Shown here: positions 34,880 to 45,851 of the stretch, piece by piece | Position numbering within the stretch: the first letter of the stretch is position 1 | Layout of the letters: the number at the start of each line of letters is the position of its first letter | NCBI GenBank assembly: GCA_016081115.2 | Contig: JABTTQ020002835.1 | Coordinates: forward strand, 1 to 64,000 | Length of the DNA stretch: 64,000 bases | DNA from: Rehmannia glutinosa | Taxonomy: Eukaryota; Streptophyta; Magnoliopsida; Lamiales; Orobanchaceae | Reading direction: 5' to 3' | Notes under the pieces: generated by a model | What the model saw: the letters and a program-made list of their open reading frames with translations, nothing else | Database searches by the model: none | Told to the model about the DNA's origin: nothing | Made by a program: the position numbers and the translations under genes

Positions 34880-35885
34880 TGGTGAAATTGGTGAGGTGAA
34901 TTTTGAGCAATCCATGTTCTTTTCTTAAAATGTTAAAGAAATCACATGCTTTGTCTTGGATTGATGACAAAGCAAGAGATTTCTTTTGATTGATGTCAAA
35001 GTAATTAATATACTTTGGATATGAAATTATCTAAGATATGTAATTTTAATCTATAAATAGATGATGATGTTATTCATTGAAAACGCACAAAATAAAAAGA
35101 GAGATAAAATTGAGAGTTGGGAAACACTTGAGAGAAGATTCTATTGAGTTAATAGTGAGATTATTTGTTTGGGGTGTTGGGATTAATTAGAGATATATTC
35201 TCTAAATGTTGTAAACTCTCAATTGTTATTTCTGTTATAATTAGAATCGCTCCTATGCCCGTGGACGTAGGCTTGTTTCTAGCCGAACCACGTAAATTCT
35301 TGTGTCGCTTATTTTTGTTACATTTATTATCGTAATTTTGTCTTTCAATATAAATGAATGTATCAATTGATCATGCTGCTAACATAACAAATTGGTATCA
35401 GAGCACTGGTTGTTGGTACATTTATTTTATTATTATCCTAGTTAAGGATGTCGACGACAAAATTTAATTTTGTGAAATTTGATCGAAATTGATTAAATTT
35501 TACTTATGACAAGTTCAAATGCAAGTTGTTCTTGTTCAAAGTGGAGTTTAGAAAGTCGTTAAATGTGTTAAACCAACCAACACGAGTAATGCAAATTGGA
35601 AGGAGATGGATGAAAAGATACTTTCTGCTATTTAATTATCTCTCTCCGATGAAGTTTTACGTGAGGTTATTTCTGAAAAGACCACAAAATCGTTGTGTGA
35701 AAAATTGTATTCTTTGTATTTGAAAAAGACCCTCACAAATAAACTATACAAAAAATAATGTATTTATTCACTTCATATGAGTGAAGGGACACATCTCGGT
35801 TTTCATATATTAACGAGTTTGAATCTCTCTTAATGGATCTGGAAAATCTTGATTTCAAGATTGAAGATGAAGATAAAAGCATAGG
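34880..35885 (+). mobile_element. Tnt1-like copia fragment: LTR plus partial gag (unit B copy)
   Basis: Sister of 18529-19555. The LTR is about 34880-35389. The primer site TGGTATCAGAGC is intact at 35393-35404, better preserved than in unit A. Gag starts at about 35449 with MSTTKFNFVKFDR and shows the same later segments (NWKEMDEKILSAI, SLSDEVLREVISEKTTK) in shifting frames. It is truncated at the same place. Confidence 0.75.
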
Positions 35886-36149
35886 CGCTCGGCCACCTCA
35901 TTTTCTTGTTGTTGCAATATCCTTTGTATATATAATGTATATAAAGTAAACCTATATATAACTCCCGGGTCTTGTGTGGAGGTACCACCTTCGCCACCCC
36001 AGGGCCTCCCCTAGTTAGTGGTACTCATGGTTGTTCCTTTCATAAGGCCAACGAGTCGGTCGACTCGGGCCCGGATTTTTTTTTCTTCTGATATTTAGGG
36101 ACCCAAAATTTTTGTTTACTTTTTGTATAAAGTACATATATAAAAATAA

Positions 36150-36979
36150 GTGCAAAATACAGTTTACCCCCTTGAACTTGGCCCAATGTACCAAACACCC
36201 CCCCTTAACTTGACAATGTAACAATTACCCCCCTCAATCAGAGTATGTGGACAAAATTACCCTTAGTAATAATTTTTTTGGCATGTTTTATTAATTGTAT
36301 ATTAATTTTAATTTTATATTATTTATTTAAATTATTTTAATTATTTGAGTTTAATGTATTTAACTCTTTCAAATAATAAAAAAAAATAAAAGTATTACCT
36401 ATTTAATTAAATAAACTTTCAATATTATAAAAAATATGAATACATATATATTCTGAAATCTAATTTAGTTATTTATTTCTTACACTTCTTAATTTCTTTA
36501 TTATTGATTCAATATGATTCCTAGTATAAACTATAAATAAATTAAATCTTTAATGAATAATCAATTATTTTATTAGAAATATAAATTATTAATAATTTTT
36601 AAAAGAATAGGTTGTATATTCAATATACAAAATTATTTTTATTCGCATTATTTGAAAGAGTTAAATACATTGAATTCAAATAATCAAAATAATTTATACA
36701 TTCAATATTTTTGTATATTTGTTGTACTCATCTATTATTAAAAATATTTTTAATATGTGAACTTGTTAAGTCACTAGCTGTTTTGTTTCTAAAAAATAAT
36801 TTAAATAGAAGTACAAAATTAAAATTAAGGAACAATTATTAAAATATGTTAAAAATAATTGTCATTAGGGTATTTTTGTCGATATACTTTGATTGAGGGG
36901 GGTAATTATTACATTGTCAAGTTCAGGGAAGTGTTTGCTACATTGGGCCAAGTTCAGGGGGGTACAATGTATTTTGCCC
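36150..36979. mobile_element. Mutator-like MITE (830 bp) with long TIRs
   Basis: Perfect 9-bp target duplication TAAAAATAA (36141-36149 and 36980-36988). The ends are inverted repeats of about 110 bp: the left reads GTGCAAAATACAGTTTACCC and the right, inward, reads GGGCAAAATACATTGTACCC. Both continue through CTTGAACTTGGCCCAATGTA-like and AATTACCCCCCTCAATCA blocks. A 9-bp duplication and long TIRs are the mark of Mutator-like elements. No transposase is present. The uninserted sequence is seen in unit A near 19790. Confidence 0.88.
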
Positions 36980-36988
36980 TAAAAATAA

Positions 36989-37620
36989 TTCAAAAATTGA
37001 ACCAAAGGTAAATTTAGACTAATGATGAATAATGGTCACCCTTGAAACTTTAAATTAATGTGACCTAGGTTCAAATATGTTTGTCAACAAGATAATTTTT
37101 GAACTTTTTAATGAGATAAATAAATTAAAAAATTTCAATTGCAACTGGTGGTCGAGCTCTTCTACCAAGAATAAAGGATCCAGATCTATTGCCGTATTAT
37201 TTTTACTTTTTAATTTAGATAAAGAAATTAAAAGTTCTCAATTAAAACCTAATAGTCGAGCTCTTCCACCAAAAATAAAGAGTCTAAATCAATTGCCCTT
37301 GCAGTGTTGCTAACAAAATTATCACACTTAATTTTTTTAAATTTTTTTCTCAAAGTTGAATTTAATCACAAATTTTCTCCAATCAAAAGAAAGGTTCGAT
37401 GGGCTAGTTAGTTATTGATTGAGAAATGAACTATTGAAAAACTTGATTATATTAACTTGATTAACAGTTTTACACTCGAATTATAACATGAGTCGTATTT
37501 AAATATTTATTTTGATTTTTGAACATTGTTGCCATATTATTTTAGCTATATTAGAATTATATTATGCATTGCATATTATACTTTAATTTCTTTTATTGTT
37601 TTATGTTGCTCTTAAACTTC
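36989..37620. repeat. segmental duplication, unit B end, no gene
   Basis: Matches 19797-20420 and ends in the third copy of the unit tail (37525-37620). No coding potential seen. Confidence 0.7.
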
Positions 37621-37621
37621 T

Positions 37622-37830
37622 TCGGTCCTTAGTAGTTAATTTGTTTTGAGGCTAAAATTTGTCTATATCAATGATAATATGATTTGTGGCTCCGCTATCA
37701 AAATACTAAGAAGGATCAAGATTCGAAGAGGTTGAACCACTAGTAGTGAAAAATGCATATGGAGAGTCAGAGGTGGTAGAATTAGCATTAGCACCAGTAA
37801 AACTTATATCAAACCTCTTGTAGTAAATGG
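37622..37830 (-). pseudogene. copia protease fragment, inverted relative to following pol
   Basis: Minus strand reads YYKRFDISFTGANANS, FFTTSGSTSSNLDPS*, then YFDSGATNHIIIDIDKF. DSGATNHI is the copia aspartic protease active-site block (DSGA). It sits head to head with the plus-strand integrase that starts about 30 bp later, so an inversion or two independent insertions brought them together. Confidence 0.65.
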
Positions 37831-37861
37831 GGCCCTCACATGTGTTATCTAGAGAATGATA

Positions 37862-39945
37862 CAAATATTATATCCATTTTTGTATGATTATACAAGGTTC
37901 ACTTGAATGTTTCCTCTTAAACTTAAGTCTGAAGCTTATAATGTTTTTCTACAGTTTAACTCCCTTGTTGAAAGACAATTCAATACCAAAATCAAGTGTC
38001 TCCAAACTGATTGGGGGTGAGTTTCGTTCTTTTACTCCATTGCTATCTCAACTAGGTATCCAATTTAGACATCCTTGCCGTCATATCCACCAACAAAATG
38101 GAAGGCTGAAAAGAAGCATCTACATAGAGTTGAGATAGGGTTGTCATTTCTTGCTCAGGCTATACATCCACTAAAATTTTGGTGGGATGTCTTCTCCTCT
38201 ACTGTTTTTACCATTAACAGACTCCCAATAGCCACACTCCAATTTACTTCTCCTTTTCAACAACTTTTTCATCTTTCCCCTAATTACTCTTTCTTTAAGG
38301 TGTTTTGGTTGTAGTTGTTTTCCATTCCTTCATCCATATAACTCTCATAAATTCAAAGACAGTCCTCCAAGTGCATTTTTCTTAGGTATAGTTTCACACA
38401 TAAAGGCTACAAGTGCCTTAGTCCCACTGACAGAGTCTATATTGCTAGTACTGTGGAATTTAATGAAGAAGAATTTCCATATGCTGAGTTATTCTCTTGC
38501 TCCTCTAAGTCTGCTACTCCCCTCCCTCATTCTTCTGTTTCCTTTTGGTTATCTTCCTGTTTTTCCTATTGTTTCTTCTCCTCCCCTTCTCTTGGGATTA
38601 ATCTCATGGTGGATCTCTCTTCTTTTCCACTGCAAGCTCTCTCCTCTTCCCCATCCTCTTCTGGTGCTACTACTTTCTCTTCTTCTCCATCCCCTCTCTC
38701 TCCTTCTGTTCCTCCACCTATTCCTACTTCTTCCATTACCACTCACTCTATGGTCACAAGATCAAAAACTTGCCATCTCAAGCCCAAAGCCTTTCTTATT
38801 TCCTCTGCTGCCTTAGAGCCCTGCTTTGTCACTGAAGCCTTCAAATATCGCAGGTGGAAGGTTGCTATGCAGGTGCGGAACCATATGTGGTCTCTTGTGC
38901 CTCCTACTCCAGATATGAGTGTCATCAACAATAAATGGGATTTTAAAAATAAAACATAGGCTTTGATGGAAATGTGGATAAATTTAAGACTAGACTTGTG
39001 CCTCGAGGTTTTGAACAAACTGGCGGGATTGATTTCTTTGAGACTTTTAGTCCGATTTTTAAACCAATTATTATCAGGCTCATCCTCTCCCTTGTTGTCA
39101 CGTACAATTGGCCCATTCAACAAATTGACATCAACAATGTTTTTCTAAATGGTGACCTAAATGAGCAAGTTTTTATGGCACAACTCTTTGGCTTTATCGA
39201 TTCCTTACATCCACATTATGTTTGCAAGCTCCATAAATCTCATTATGGTTTAAAACAGGTCCCTCAGGCATGGTTTGACAAGCCCAAAGTTTCCTTGTCT
39301 CATTAGGCTTCCAAGAATCTGTGTCTAATAGTTCTCTCTTTTTCAGAAAACTTGTTGGTAAGTTGTTTATTTTGGTGTATGTTGATGACATCTTATTAAG
39401 CGGGAGGATTCGAGTTGATGTTATGCATGTGATTTGATTTTGGGCAGAAGTTTGCTTTAAAAACAATGGTAGAGGTCAATTACTTCTTGGGATTGGAGGC
39501 TACAAGGTCTTCTAAGGGTCTTGTTCTTACACAGACTAAGTATATTGAGGATTTATTGTCTAAAACGAATATGGCTCATTGTAAGCCTTGTGCTACTCCC
39601 AGCATCACAGCTCACAAGCTCTCTTTGAATGATAGTGATACTTTTGATCAGCCTTCCTTTTATCATAGTGTTGTTGAAGATTTGCAATATTTGACTTTAA
39701 CCCGACGACATTTCTTTTCTTTGTCAATAAGCTCGGTCAGATTTCTCATGCACCTACAATTCATCATTTGCAAACTTGCAAACATTTCTTTGAGTACCTT
39801 AGGGGCACAAGATACTATTGGTATTGCCTTTTATCATGATCGGAGGATGTTGTTGGAAGCCTTTTCAAATAATTATATACATGATCATATTTTGAAAATA
39901 GTACCCACAACATACAAAAAAATAGGCAATTTTATTTTGTAGGTC
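37862..39945 (+). pseudogene. copia pol of RE1/Retrofit type: integrase, RT, part of RNase H
   Basis: Integrase core: LYDYTRFTWMFPLKLKSEAY, IKCLQTDWGGEFRSFTPLL, GIQFRHPCRHIHQQNG, then a frameshift to VEIGLSFLAQAIHPLKFWWD and INRLPIATLQFTSPFQQLFH. A Ser/Pro-rich linker lies at 38480-38750. RT: HMWSLVPPTPDMSVINNKW, FKTRLVPRGFEQTGGIDFFE, INNVFLNGDLNEQVFMAQ, and LVYVDDILLSG with the YVDD intact at about 39376. RNase H starts at 39466 (NYFLGLEATRSSKGLVLTQT, TKYIEDLL) and decays after about 39700. Many stops and frameshifts. Protease and gag are absent on this strand. Confidence 0.8.
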
Positions 39946-40932
39946 CGAAAGGGTGTGAGTGTTATGTTCAGAAGGGGGAGAGTATTAAATAGAAGTGTGA
40001 GTGTTAAGTCCAGAAAGGGGAGAGTGTTAAATAGACTTAACCAATTTTTTGATTTTGATCATAAATCAGAATTTTTACACAGGTAAATAACTTAGTCCTT
40101 AAAGACAGCTAGACTCAACCTCAACAGGAGAGTTAACCACTCAACAGACTCGACTGGGCTGTTAATAGAGTATTCAACTGAGTGAAGTGAGATCTTTTAA
40201 AAATACAGCTTACTTGATTTTTACAGTTGAAGTCTTACACCTTTTTTGTAAAATGGTTTTACAACACTTGTTTTAGTTTAAGTTATTATCAGTTGAGTCA
40301 AGCAAATATAATTCAACAGAATAAAATATGCAAAAGTAAAGTGCTGAAAATAAAAAGGCACATGATAATTTTATAGTGGTTTGAGGATGGGGTAATTCCT
40401 CTACTCCACTCTTCTCCAAGTCTTGGAGGTAATCCACTAATGCAAGAGTTGTTACAAAACGGATACAACAGTCCAAGTATGCCTTGATCACACAGCTGGC
40501 TCTACTCCTGGGACTCAGTTTCTTCGTAAGGCAGTTGCATCACTTATTCAGCTCCTTCATACCCTTCGGACTTGATCACCTATCCCTCCGATGGATTCAA
40601 AGCAGGTTATAACTTGAATCTCACTGCACTTCCTTCACTTCGTGTATGTGCAAATCCCTTTGTTCTTGAAAATAATTTTTCCTCTTCAACGAGGTTGATG
40701 TTTTTCTTCTTTCTTTCGAGTGTGTTGGATAGATTCACTTTGAAAATAGGCTTGAGGATTAGAATGAATAGCTTAAGAGTATTTTGCTTGCTTTGCTCAG
40801 TTGCTTGTGTATGTCATATGCATTGGGTATCTTCTCACAAATAGTTTGAAAAAGTGTCAGTTGAAGAGATAGACATTTTTCAAACTTCACTTCTTTATCG
40901 TTGGCTTGTCTTATTGTACAAGATTTGATGAT
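39946..40932. other. polypurine duplications and possible LTR remnant, no gene
   Basis: Two 45-bp tandem units, gtgtgagtgtta and (c/t)agaa(g/a)ggggagag, end at 40024. They look like a duplicated polypurine tract before an LTR starting TGTTAAATAGACTT (40025). The following 900 bp has no coding match and no second copy in the window, so its LTR nature is unproven. Confidence 0.4.
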
Positions 40933-41030
40933 AGGGGTGAGCAAAAACCGAACCAAAACCCAAAACTGAACCGAATCGATGGTTTGGTTTGGTTTGGTTT
41001 TTGGTTAAGCGGTTTTTGTGAAGTTCTAGT
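40933..41030. mobile_element. truncated hAT-type MITE end
   Basis: Starts TAGGGGTGAGCAAAAACCGA and continues with aaccaaaaccc and ggtttggtttggttttt repeats. This is the subterminal pattern of the TAGGGGTGAGCAAAA hAT-MITE class. No matching right end or 8-bp duplication was found. Confidence 0.45.
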
Positions 41031-41245
41031 TTTTATAATAATATTTAGATATTTTTGTTGATTATTTTACGATTACTTTAGATAACACTTTTTGTTTTTC
41101 GATCGCTTCAATATTGAGTGCGATATTTACTATACTTTATGTGTTTCGGATTCAATCCCTAAGGAATACGATCTTGTTTTGCCGTTATCTACTAGCTACA
41201 CCGAACAATTATGGTTTAGTCAAAATATTTTAATGATCAAGTTTT

Positions 41246-42200
41246 TTTGGCGCTATTGTTGGGGATTGAAAGTTTTTATCATAAATATAATAATAAGTAA
41301 TCAATTTTAATTGAAGCACTATTTTTTTATTTTGATTTTAACATTGTTCTTATTGAGTGTAAGGTAGTGCATAATTACGCGTTCATCGGTAGTTGAGCGA
41401 ACACATTTATTTGGAGATAGAGCGAACATCTAGGCGGTTGCAAAAATAATCGAAAGAAATGGTGGGACGAGGTGAACCATGGAAACAATGGGAATAATGA
41501 GAACAAGCCGTTGATACCACCGAATGAAAGAGATGTTAGCCTCATTCATTGATGAGACACGAGCAAGATTTAACAACGATGAAGCAAAGATAGATATGAT
41601 CGAAGAATAGGTTGCTCAATTGAATACAAATATAAATGTAAGGTTGAAATCTTTGGAGACACAAGTGGCTCAAATATCAACAGCAGTGGGAAGCCAACAT
41701 CAAAGAGACAAATTTCCAAGCGATATTGAAATCAACCCAATGGAGCAATGCAATGTCATTCATCTGAGGAGTGGTGTTGAATACGAGAGCCCAAAGATAT
41801 CAATCGAGATAGTGCAGAAAGAAAGAGATGAGTAGCCTACAATTACTTTTGTCCCCGAAGGGCCGAAAATAGATGTTCCGATGAGCAACCTAAATGGATC
41901 TCAAGGTATGTGTTTCAATGTTATTAATGATGATGTACTTGAATATGTGGTTGCTCTAGACCCAATGGAAGAACATGTACCTAAGAAAGGAGTTCGGAGA
42001 GAGAAAAATGGTTGTGTGGTTTCATACGGACATGCCATGCGATTTGATTCTAAAGACAACATGGTGCACACAACAGTCATGCAAACTGCCCCTCACATAC
42101 ACATTTGACTAACGAACTCCATGCTTCACCGGAACGTAAACCTCTTACGGACGACCACTTTCGATATGCATTCAGGGCCCAAATGAGACATATCTAAGGG
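41246..42200 (+). pseudogene. Ty3/gypsy (Athila-like) leader and gag relic
   Basis: A primer-site-like string ttggcgctattgttggggat (41248-41267) is a decayed form of the TTGGCGCCGTTGCCGGGGA found after Athila/Tat LTRs. Downstream are gag pieces: LKSLETQVAQISTAVGSQ, INPMEQCNVIHLRSGVEYES, and at the end SPERKPLTDDHFRYAF, resembling the KPLPDHLKYAFLG block before gypsy protease/RT. A coding order of gag, then the start of PR/RT, is recognisable, but stops and deletions remove nearly all of it. No pol follows. Confidence 0.6.
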
Positions 42201-42590
42201 CATATGAACTATTGTCTCCCACTGAAGTCCATAATCGTATGAACACTATGATAATTTTCAAGCAAAAGTATTGTAAGGGTGAAATACTAGTATAATATTA
42301 AAAGTCACTATACTCAATTCATTAACTAATTAATTTTATTTTTTCAAAAAACAAAACTAATTAATTTTATATGGAAAATATATAATATTATTTTATCGGA
42401 TCATTTTATTATCTCTTAAATAATAATAATATTATCAAAGTCGGTAAATTATTTTGAATAGAAAAGAGTATTGTCTTTAGCTGTTAGTAATTAAAAATTA
42501 ATGGGTTTATGTTCAATTATTATTGAATTATTGGTCCACAAAGTCCCGGAAGATTTTAGATGCACCTTTTGTAAAAATTAACTAATCTTA
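42201..42590. other. AT-rich, no gene seen
   Basis: Non-coding DNA between the gypsy relic and the Harbinger-like MITE. Nothing recognisable on either strand. Confidence 0.5.
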
Positions 42591-42591
42591 A

Positions 42592-42865
42592 CGGGCGTGT
42601 CCCCAACCATGGAATTTAATGGAATTTAGAATTCCATAACATTCCAGGTGTCCTCAATTTAGATTTTTATGGAATTCATTAAATCTTGATGTCCTCAACT
42701 TGGATTTTCATGGATTCCACGAAAATCCAGCATCCTCAAACATTCACTAAATTCCATAGAATTCTTTTATAAATGGATTTGGGTGGGTTTTGGTGGAATC
42801 ATAAGCTAGAATTATGAAGGATAAATTCTAACATCTTCCCATCAAAATTCAAATTCCATTTTCCC

Positions 42866-42904
<39 letters not shown>

Positions 42905-43426
42905 TCTTTTTTGTATATCTCCCCACATATCGTCTTATAATCTCAACAATTCAACAAGTTCTACCTCAATTTTGTGAATAATCATTGTAGAGTAACTAGA
43001 GTTGATTTGTCGTCTTATTTCAATTGCTCAAATTTTTTATTTTTAGAAAATTAAATAAAAAAATATCGTTAGAATAATACTTTGTTGGGAATCATTAGTT
43101 AATAAATTTTCATTCATTCATCTTTGATAGACATATTATTATTGTGTTAAAAATATGATTTTAAAATTATCGATCTAGTAAGATTTTGACCATCAAGATT
43201 TTTTTTTATAATTATGATATTATGTTACTAGCTTCATAAAAATTTATTAATTGTATTTTTTATAAGATTCAACAAATTCAACTAAAATCTGCACAATTCC
43301 ATAGTATAAAATTCAATTAGAATATAGTGGAATCCGTATAGAATCTATTGAATCCTCTAAAAATCTATGAAATTTTATTAATTAAAAAATCATTCAAATT
43401 CCATGTTGGGAACAATCCTTAATCTC
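42592..43426. mobile_element. PIF/Harbinger (Tourist)-like MITE
   Basis: The left end gggcgtgtccccaaccatgg and the right end, read inward, ggattgttcccaacatgg are inverted repeats. The interior is full of short inverted ggaattc/gaattcc motifs (tggaattc, attccat). A TTA lies at both borders (target-like 3-bp duplication). An (AAT)n array lies at 42864-42903. No transposase. Exact ends are uncertain by a few bases. Confidence 0.55.
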
Positions 43427-43573
43427 ATTATCGATCAGATTCTTACAACCCCAGTTATTAAAAATGATTTCTTCGTTGGATCAGATCGAAGTTTAATCCA
43501 ATTCAGCATATTTTCATTATTTCAATTTGCACTAAAATATGCTACACCACCCAAGAACAGCACACCAAAAGAG

Positions 43574-43710
43574 TTGACTTCCTCAGTTTGCGCGTGGCCC
43601 TCTTTTCACGCCCATCTTGAAATTTGCAACTCTCCAATTGCCATAAATTTATTGTGAATAATGAAATAATTATATTGGTTCTTTGTCACCCCGAACCCTT
43701 ATAAAATAAT
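43574..43710 (+). promoter_or_regulatory. chitinase promoter: W-box and TATA box
   Basis: TTGACT (43574-43579) is a W-box core, the binding site of WRKY factors often found in defence-gene promoters. tataaaataat (43700-43710) is a good TATA box. It lies only 32 bp before the first in-frame ATG (43732), which would leave almost no leader. The next ATG (43762) gives a leader of normal length. The upstream 150 bp resembles the region before the chitinase pseudogene start (63877-64000), evidence of a shared ancestral promoter. Confidence 0.5.
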
Positions 43711-43761
43711 CTACATCTATTTCTTAAGAACATGAAAAAAAAAGGTATCAATCTCTCAAAA

Positions 43762-44676
43762 ATGGGTCTCTATTCTCAAACATCCCTTCTCATTTTACTC
43801 TCCATCTTGATTGCTTTTCCACTATTTAGTTTCTCGCAATCACAAAAACCCTGTGGAATTTCAGTCTACTGGCGCGGAAACAGTGCCGAGGGTACCCTCT
43901 CCGACGCTTGTCGCACCGGACACTATAAGTACGTAAACATTGCATTCTTGATGACCTTCGGCAATGGCCAAACCCCTGTTCTAAAATTTGCCGACTATTC
44001 TTCCACCGATACGGAATCAATGAGGAACGAAATCCAATTATGTCAGAATATGGGCATCCAAGTACTCCTATCACTCGGGGGCAGTTTCGGGAATTACACC
44101 CTCTCTTCTCGTAGAAATGCAAAACGGGTGGCTCGTTATCTATATCACAGTTTCTTGTGGGGTAAACACCGAAGCTTCGTTCGGCCATTCGGGAACATTT
44201 CTCTGAATGGCATAGACTTTGATATTGAAAATCCGGGTTCCAACCTGTACTGGGATGTCCTCGCTAGGGCCCTGTCAAGATTCAGCAAACCACGGAGAAA
44301 GGTCTACTTATCTGCGGCCCCAGGGTGTACTTACCCAGACCGTAATCTGGATGCTGCTATTAGAACAGGGCTTTTCGACTATGTTGCGGTGAAGTTTTAC
44401 GGCAACCCTCAATGTGAATACACATGGGGCGACGCCTCTCGTGTTCTAGCTTCATGGAACGTGTGGAGTTCATCGCTGCCGACAAATAGTCAGCTTCTCT
44501 TGGGTTCGATTGCGTTTCCAGCGACGGGGTACATGTTCCCTTCTCAGATTGTTTATGAGATTTTGCCGGAGATCATGTCTTCCCCAAACTATGGTGGGGT
44601 CATGGTGTGGGACTGGTATTATGATTCGTTATGGAGTCATAGCAAATCTATGTATCAACATGTCTGTCAATCATGA
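43762..44676 (+). CDS. class III chitinase-like protein (GH18), intact, altered active site
   Basis: Single-exon gene, 304 residues from the ATG at 43762 (314 if the ATG at 43732 is used). I prefer 43762 because of TATA spacing and because the paralogous pseudogene starts at the equivalent Met. Signal peptide: SLLILLSILIAFPLFSFS. Mature GH18 barrel: CGISVYW, YKYVNIAFL, VLLSLGGSFGNYTLSS (SxGG), GIDFDIEN, KVYLSAAPGC, GLFDYVAVKFY, YGGVMVWDWYYD. The usual DGxDxDxE reads NGIDFDIE: the acid Glu and preceding Asp are kept but the first Asp is Asn. The Gln of VQFY is Lys. The YWGQNG loop reads YWRGNS. One disulphide pair of the hevamine type (C50-C57) is lost as a pair; the others remain. Likely secreted to apoplast or vacuole in defence. 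Whether it still hydrolyses chitin is open; it may be a lectin or inhibitor. Base composition is clearly more GC-rich than its surroundings. Confidence 0.88.
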   Translation: MGLYSQTSLLILLSILIAFPLFSFSQSQKPCGISVYWRGNSAEGTLSDACRTGHYKYVNIAFLMTFGNGQTPVLKFADYSSTDTESMRNEIQLCQNMGIQVLLSLGGSFGNYTLSSRRNAKRVARYLYHSFLWGKHRSFVRPFGNISLNGIDFDIENPGSNLYWDVLARALSRFSKPRRKVYLSAAPGCTYPDRNLDAAIRTGLFDYVAVKFYGNPQCEYTWGDASRVLASWNVWSSSLPTNSQLLLGSIAFPATGYMFPSQIVYEILPEIMSSPNYGGVMVWDWYYDSLWSHSKSMYQHVCQS

Positions 44677-45851
44677 CAGACATGTGTGTCAATCATGGAT
44701 TGCAATTTCCTATTCAATTTTCTGTTTCGTGGCACTAGATGAATAACATGTGCACAAGATGATATCATCATTGCACACGCATCATAATTGTGCATGTCAG
44801 CATTTCTTGAATATTTGCTCAATAAAATTCATGAATGCAAATAAAAGAACAAGAGGTATACAGACTTGAAAATATTAATTTATTAGAATTTGGAATTTGG
44901 ACCATTTGAATATTACCGATAACATTTTATGATCTGTTTATTCTTACAGTAAACAACTAAAATTAAGAGGTGATCAAAACATGAAAAATTATTAATGACA
45001 TGTAATGTATGCGCACTAATTTTACTTTTTGTGGAAGTATTTAATTTAATTTCTGTTTAAGTTCTAACAGTGATGTATTATTCCTTTAATTCGGCGATGG
45101 ATATGACTTAAATTGTGACAAAACTAGTGGAATTAAACCTCGAATCACATTTTTTGCGTAGTTCGAATACTTTTTTAGTTGAGATTCATACATTTCAAAA
45201 TATCATCTTTATCGATGTGTAAAAACAATAAAACTAAAATCACAGTAGGCGCTATACAAAACTATAAAATTGTCATTTTTGTTGCCCAAATTTTTTTACC
45301 TTTTCGCTTTTAATATTCATTATTCTCATTTAATTAAAATTGGTACCCAACATTTTTTGTTTTAATCACTTCGACCACATGCAAACCATTAGATGACCGT
45401 CAATTCCTAATGAGCACTGGCGTAGCTAGCATAGGACGAGTGTCGATAATTGGATCTCAAGTGAATATATAAATTTAGTTTTATCTTTAAACAAGGCAGT
45501 CTAGTTCATATAAAAAAAATTGAGTTAAAATTTAAAAGATGGTAAACCTTATTGTCTTGACCTATTAAATATTACATAGTCCAATTAAGATATATAAGTG
45601 GACAAATTATTAATTTAGAATAAATTTTAGGATAAGTCACTTCTCAAAAAAGTTCAATCTAGACAAGTCGCAATTGGGGTGAAAACCCACAAATAATTGT
45701 TGGTTACGATCTTTATATTTGCCTTTTTTTCTATTTTTGAAAAACTTTGGGCCAACATTTGTCCAAAGCCAAAACAAAAAAAAAAAAAAATTCTTATCGT
45801 GGCGGAAATAGCTACGCTCAGTTTCATGAACTAATGGGTGACCTATTATAG
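44677..45851. other. 3' flank of chitinase, no gene
   Basis: An AATAAA at about 44820 could be the polyadenylation signal. A short tandem of gacagacatgtgtgtcaatcat follows the stop (tgtctgtcaatcatgacag, 44660-44695). The rest is AT-rich without coding potential. Confidence 0.5.

Noticed and set aside
38549..38746. Arg-rich minus-strand frame
   Set aside because: It is the reverse of the Ser/Pro-rich linker of the copia polyprotein on the plus strand.
43826..44188. 120-codon frame on the minus strand
   Set aside because: Shadow of the intact chitinase-like gene on the plus strand.
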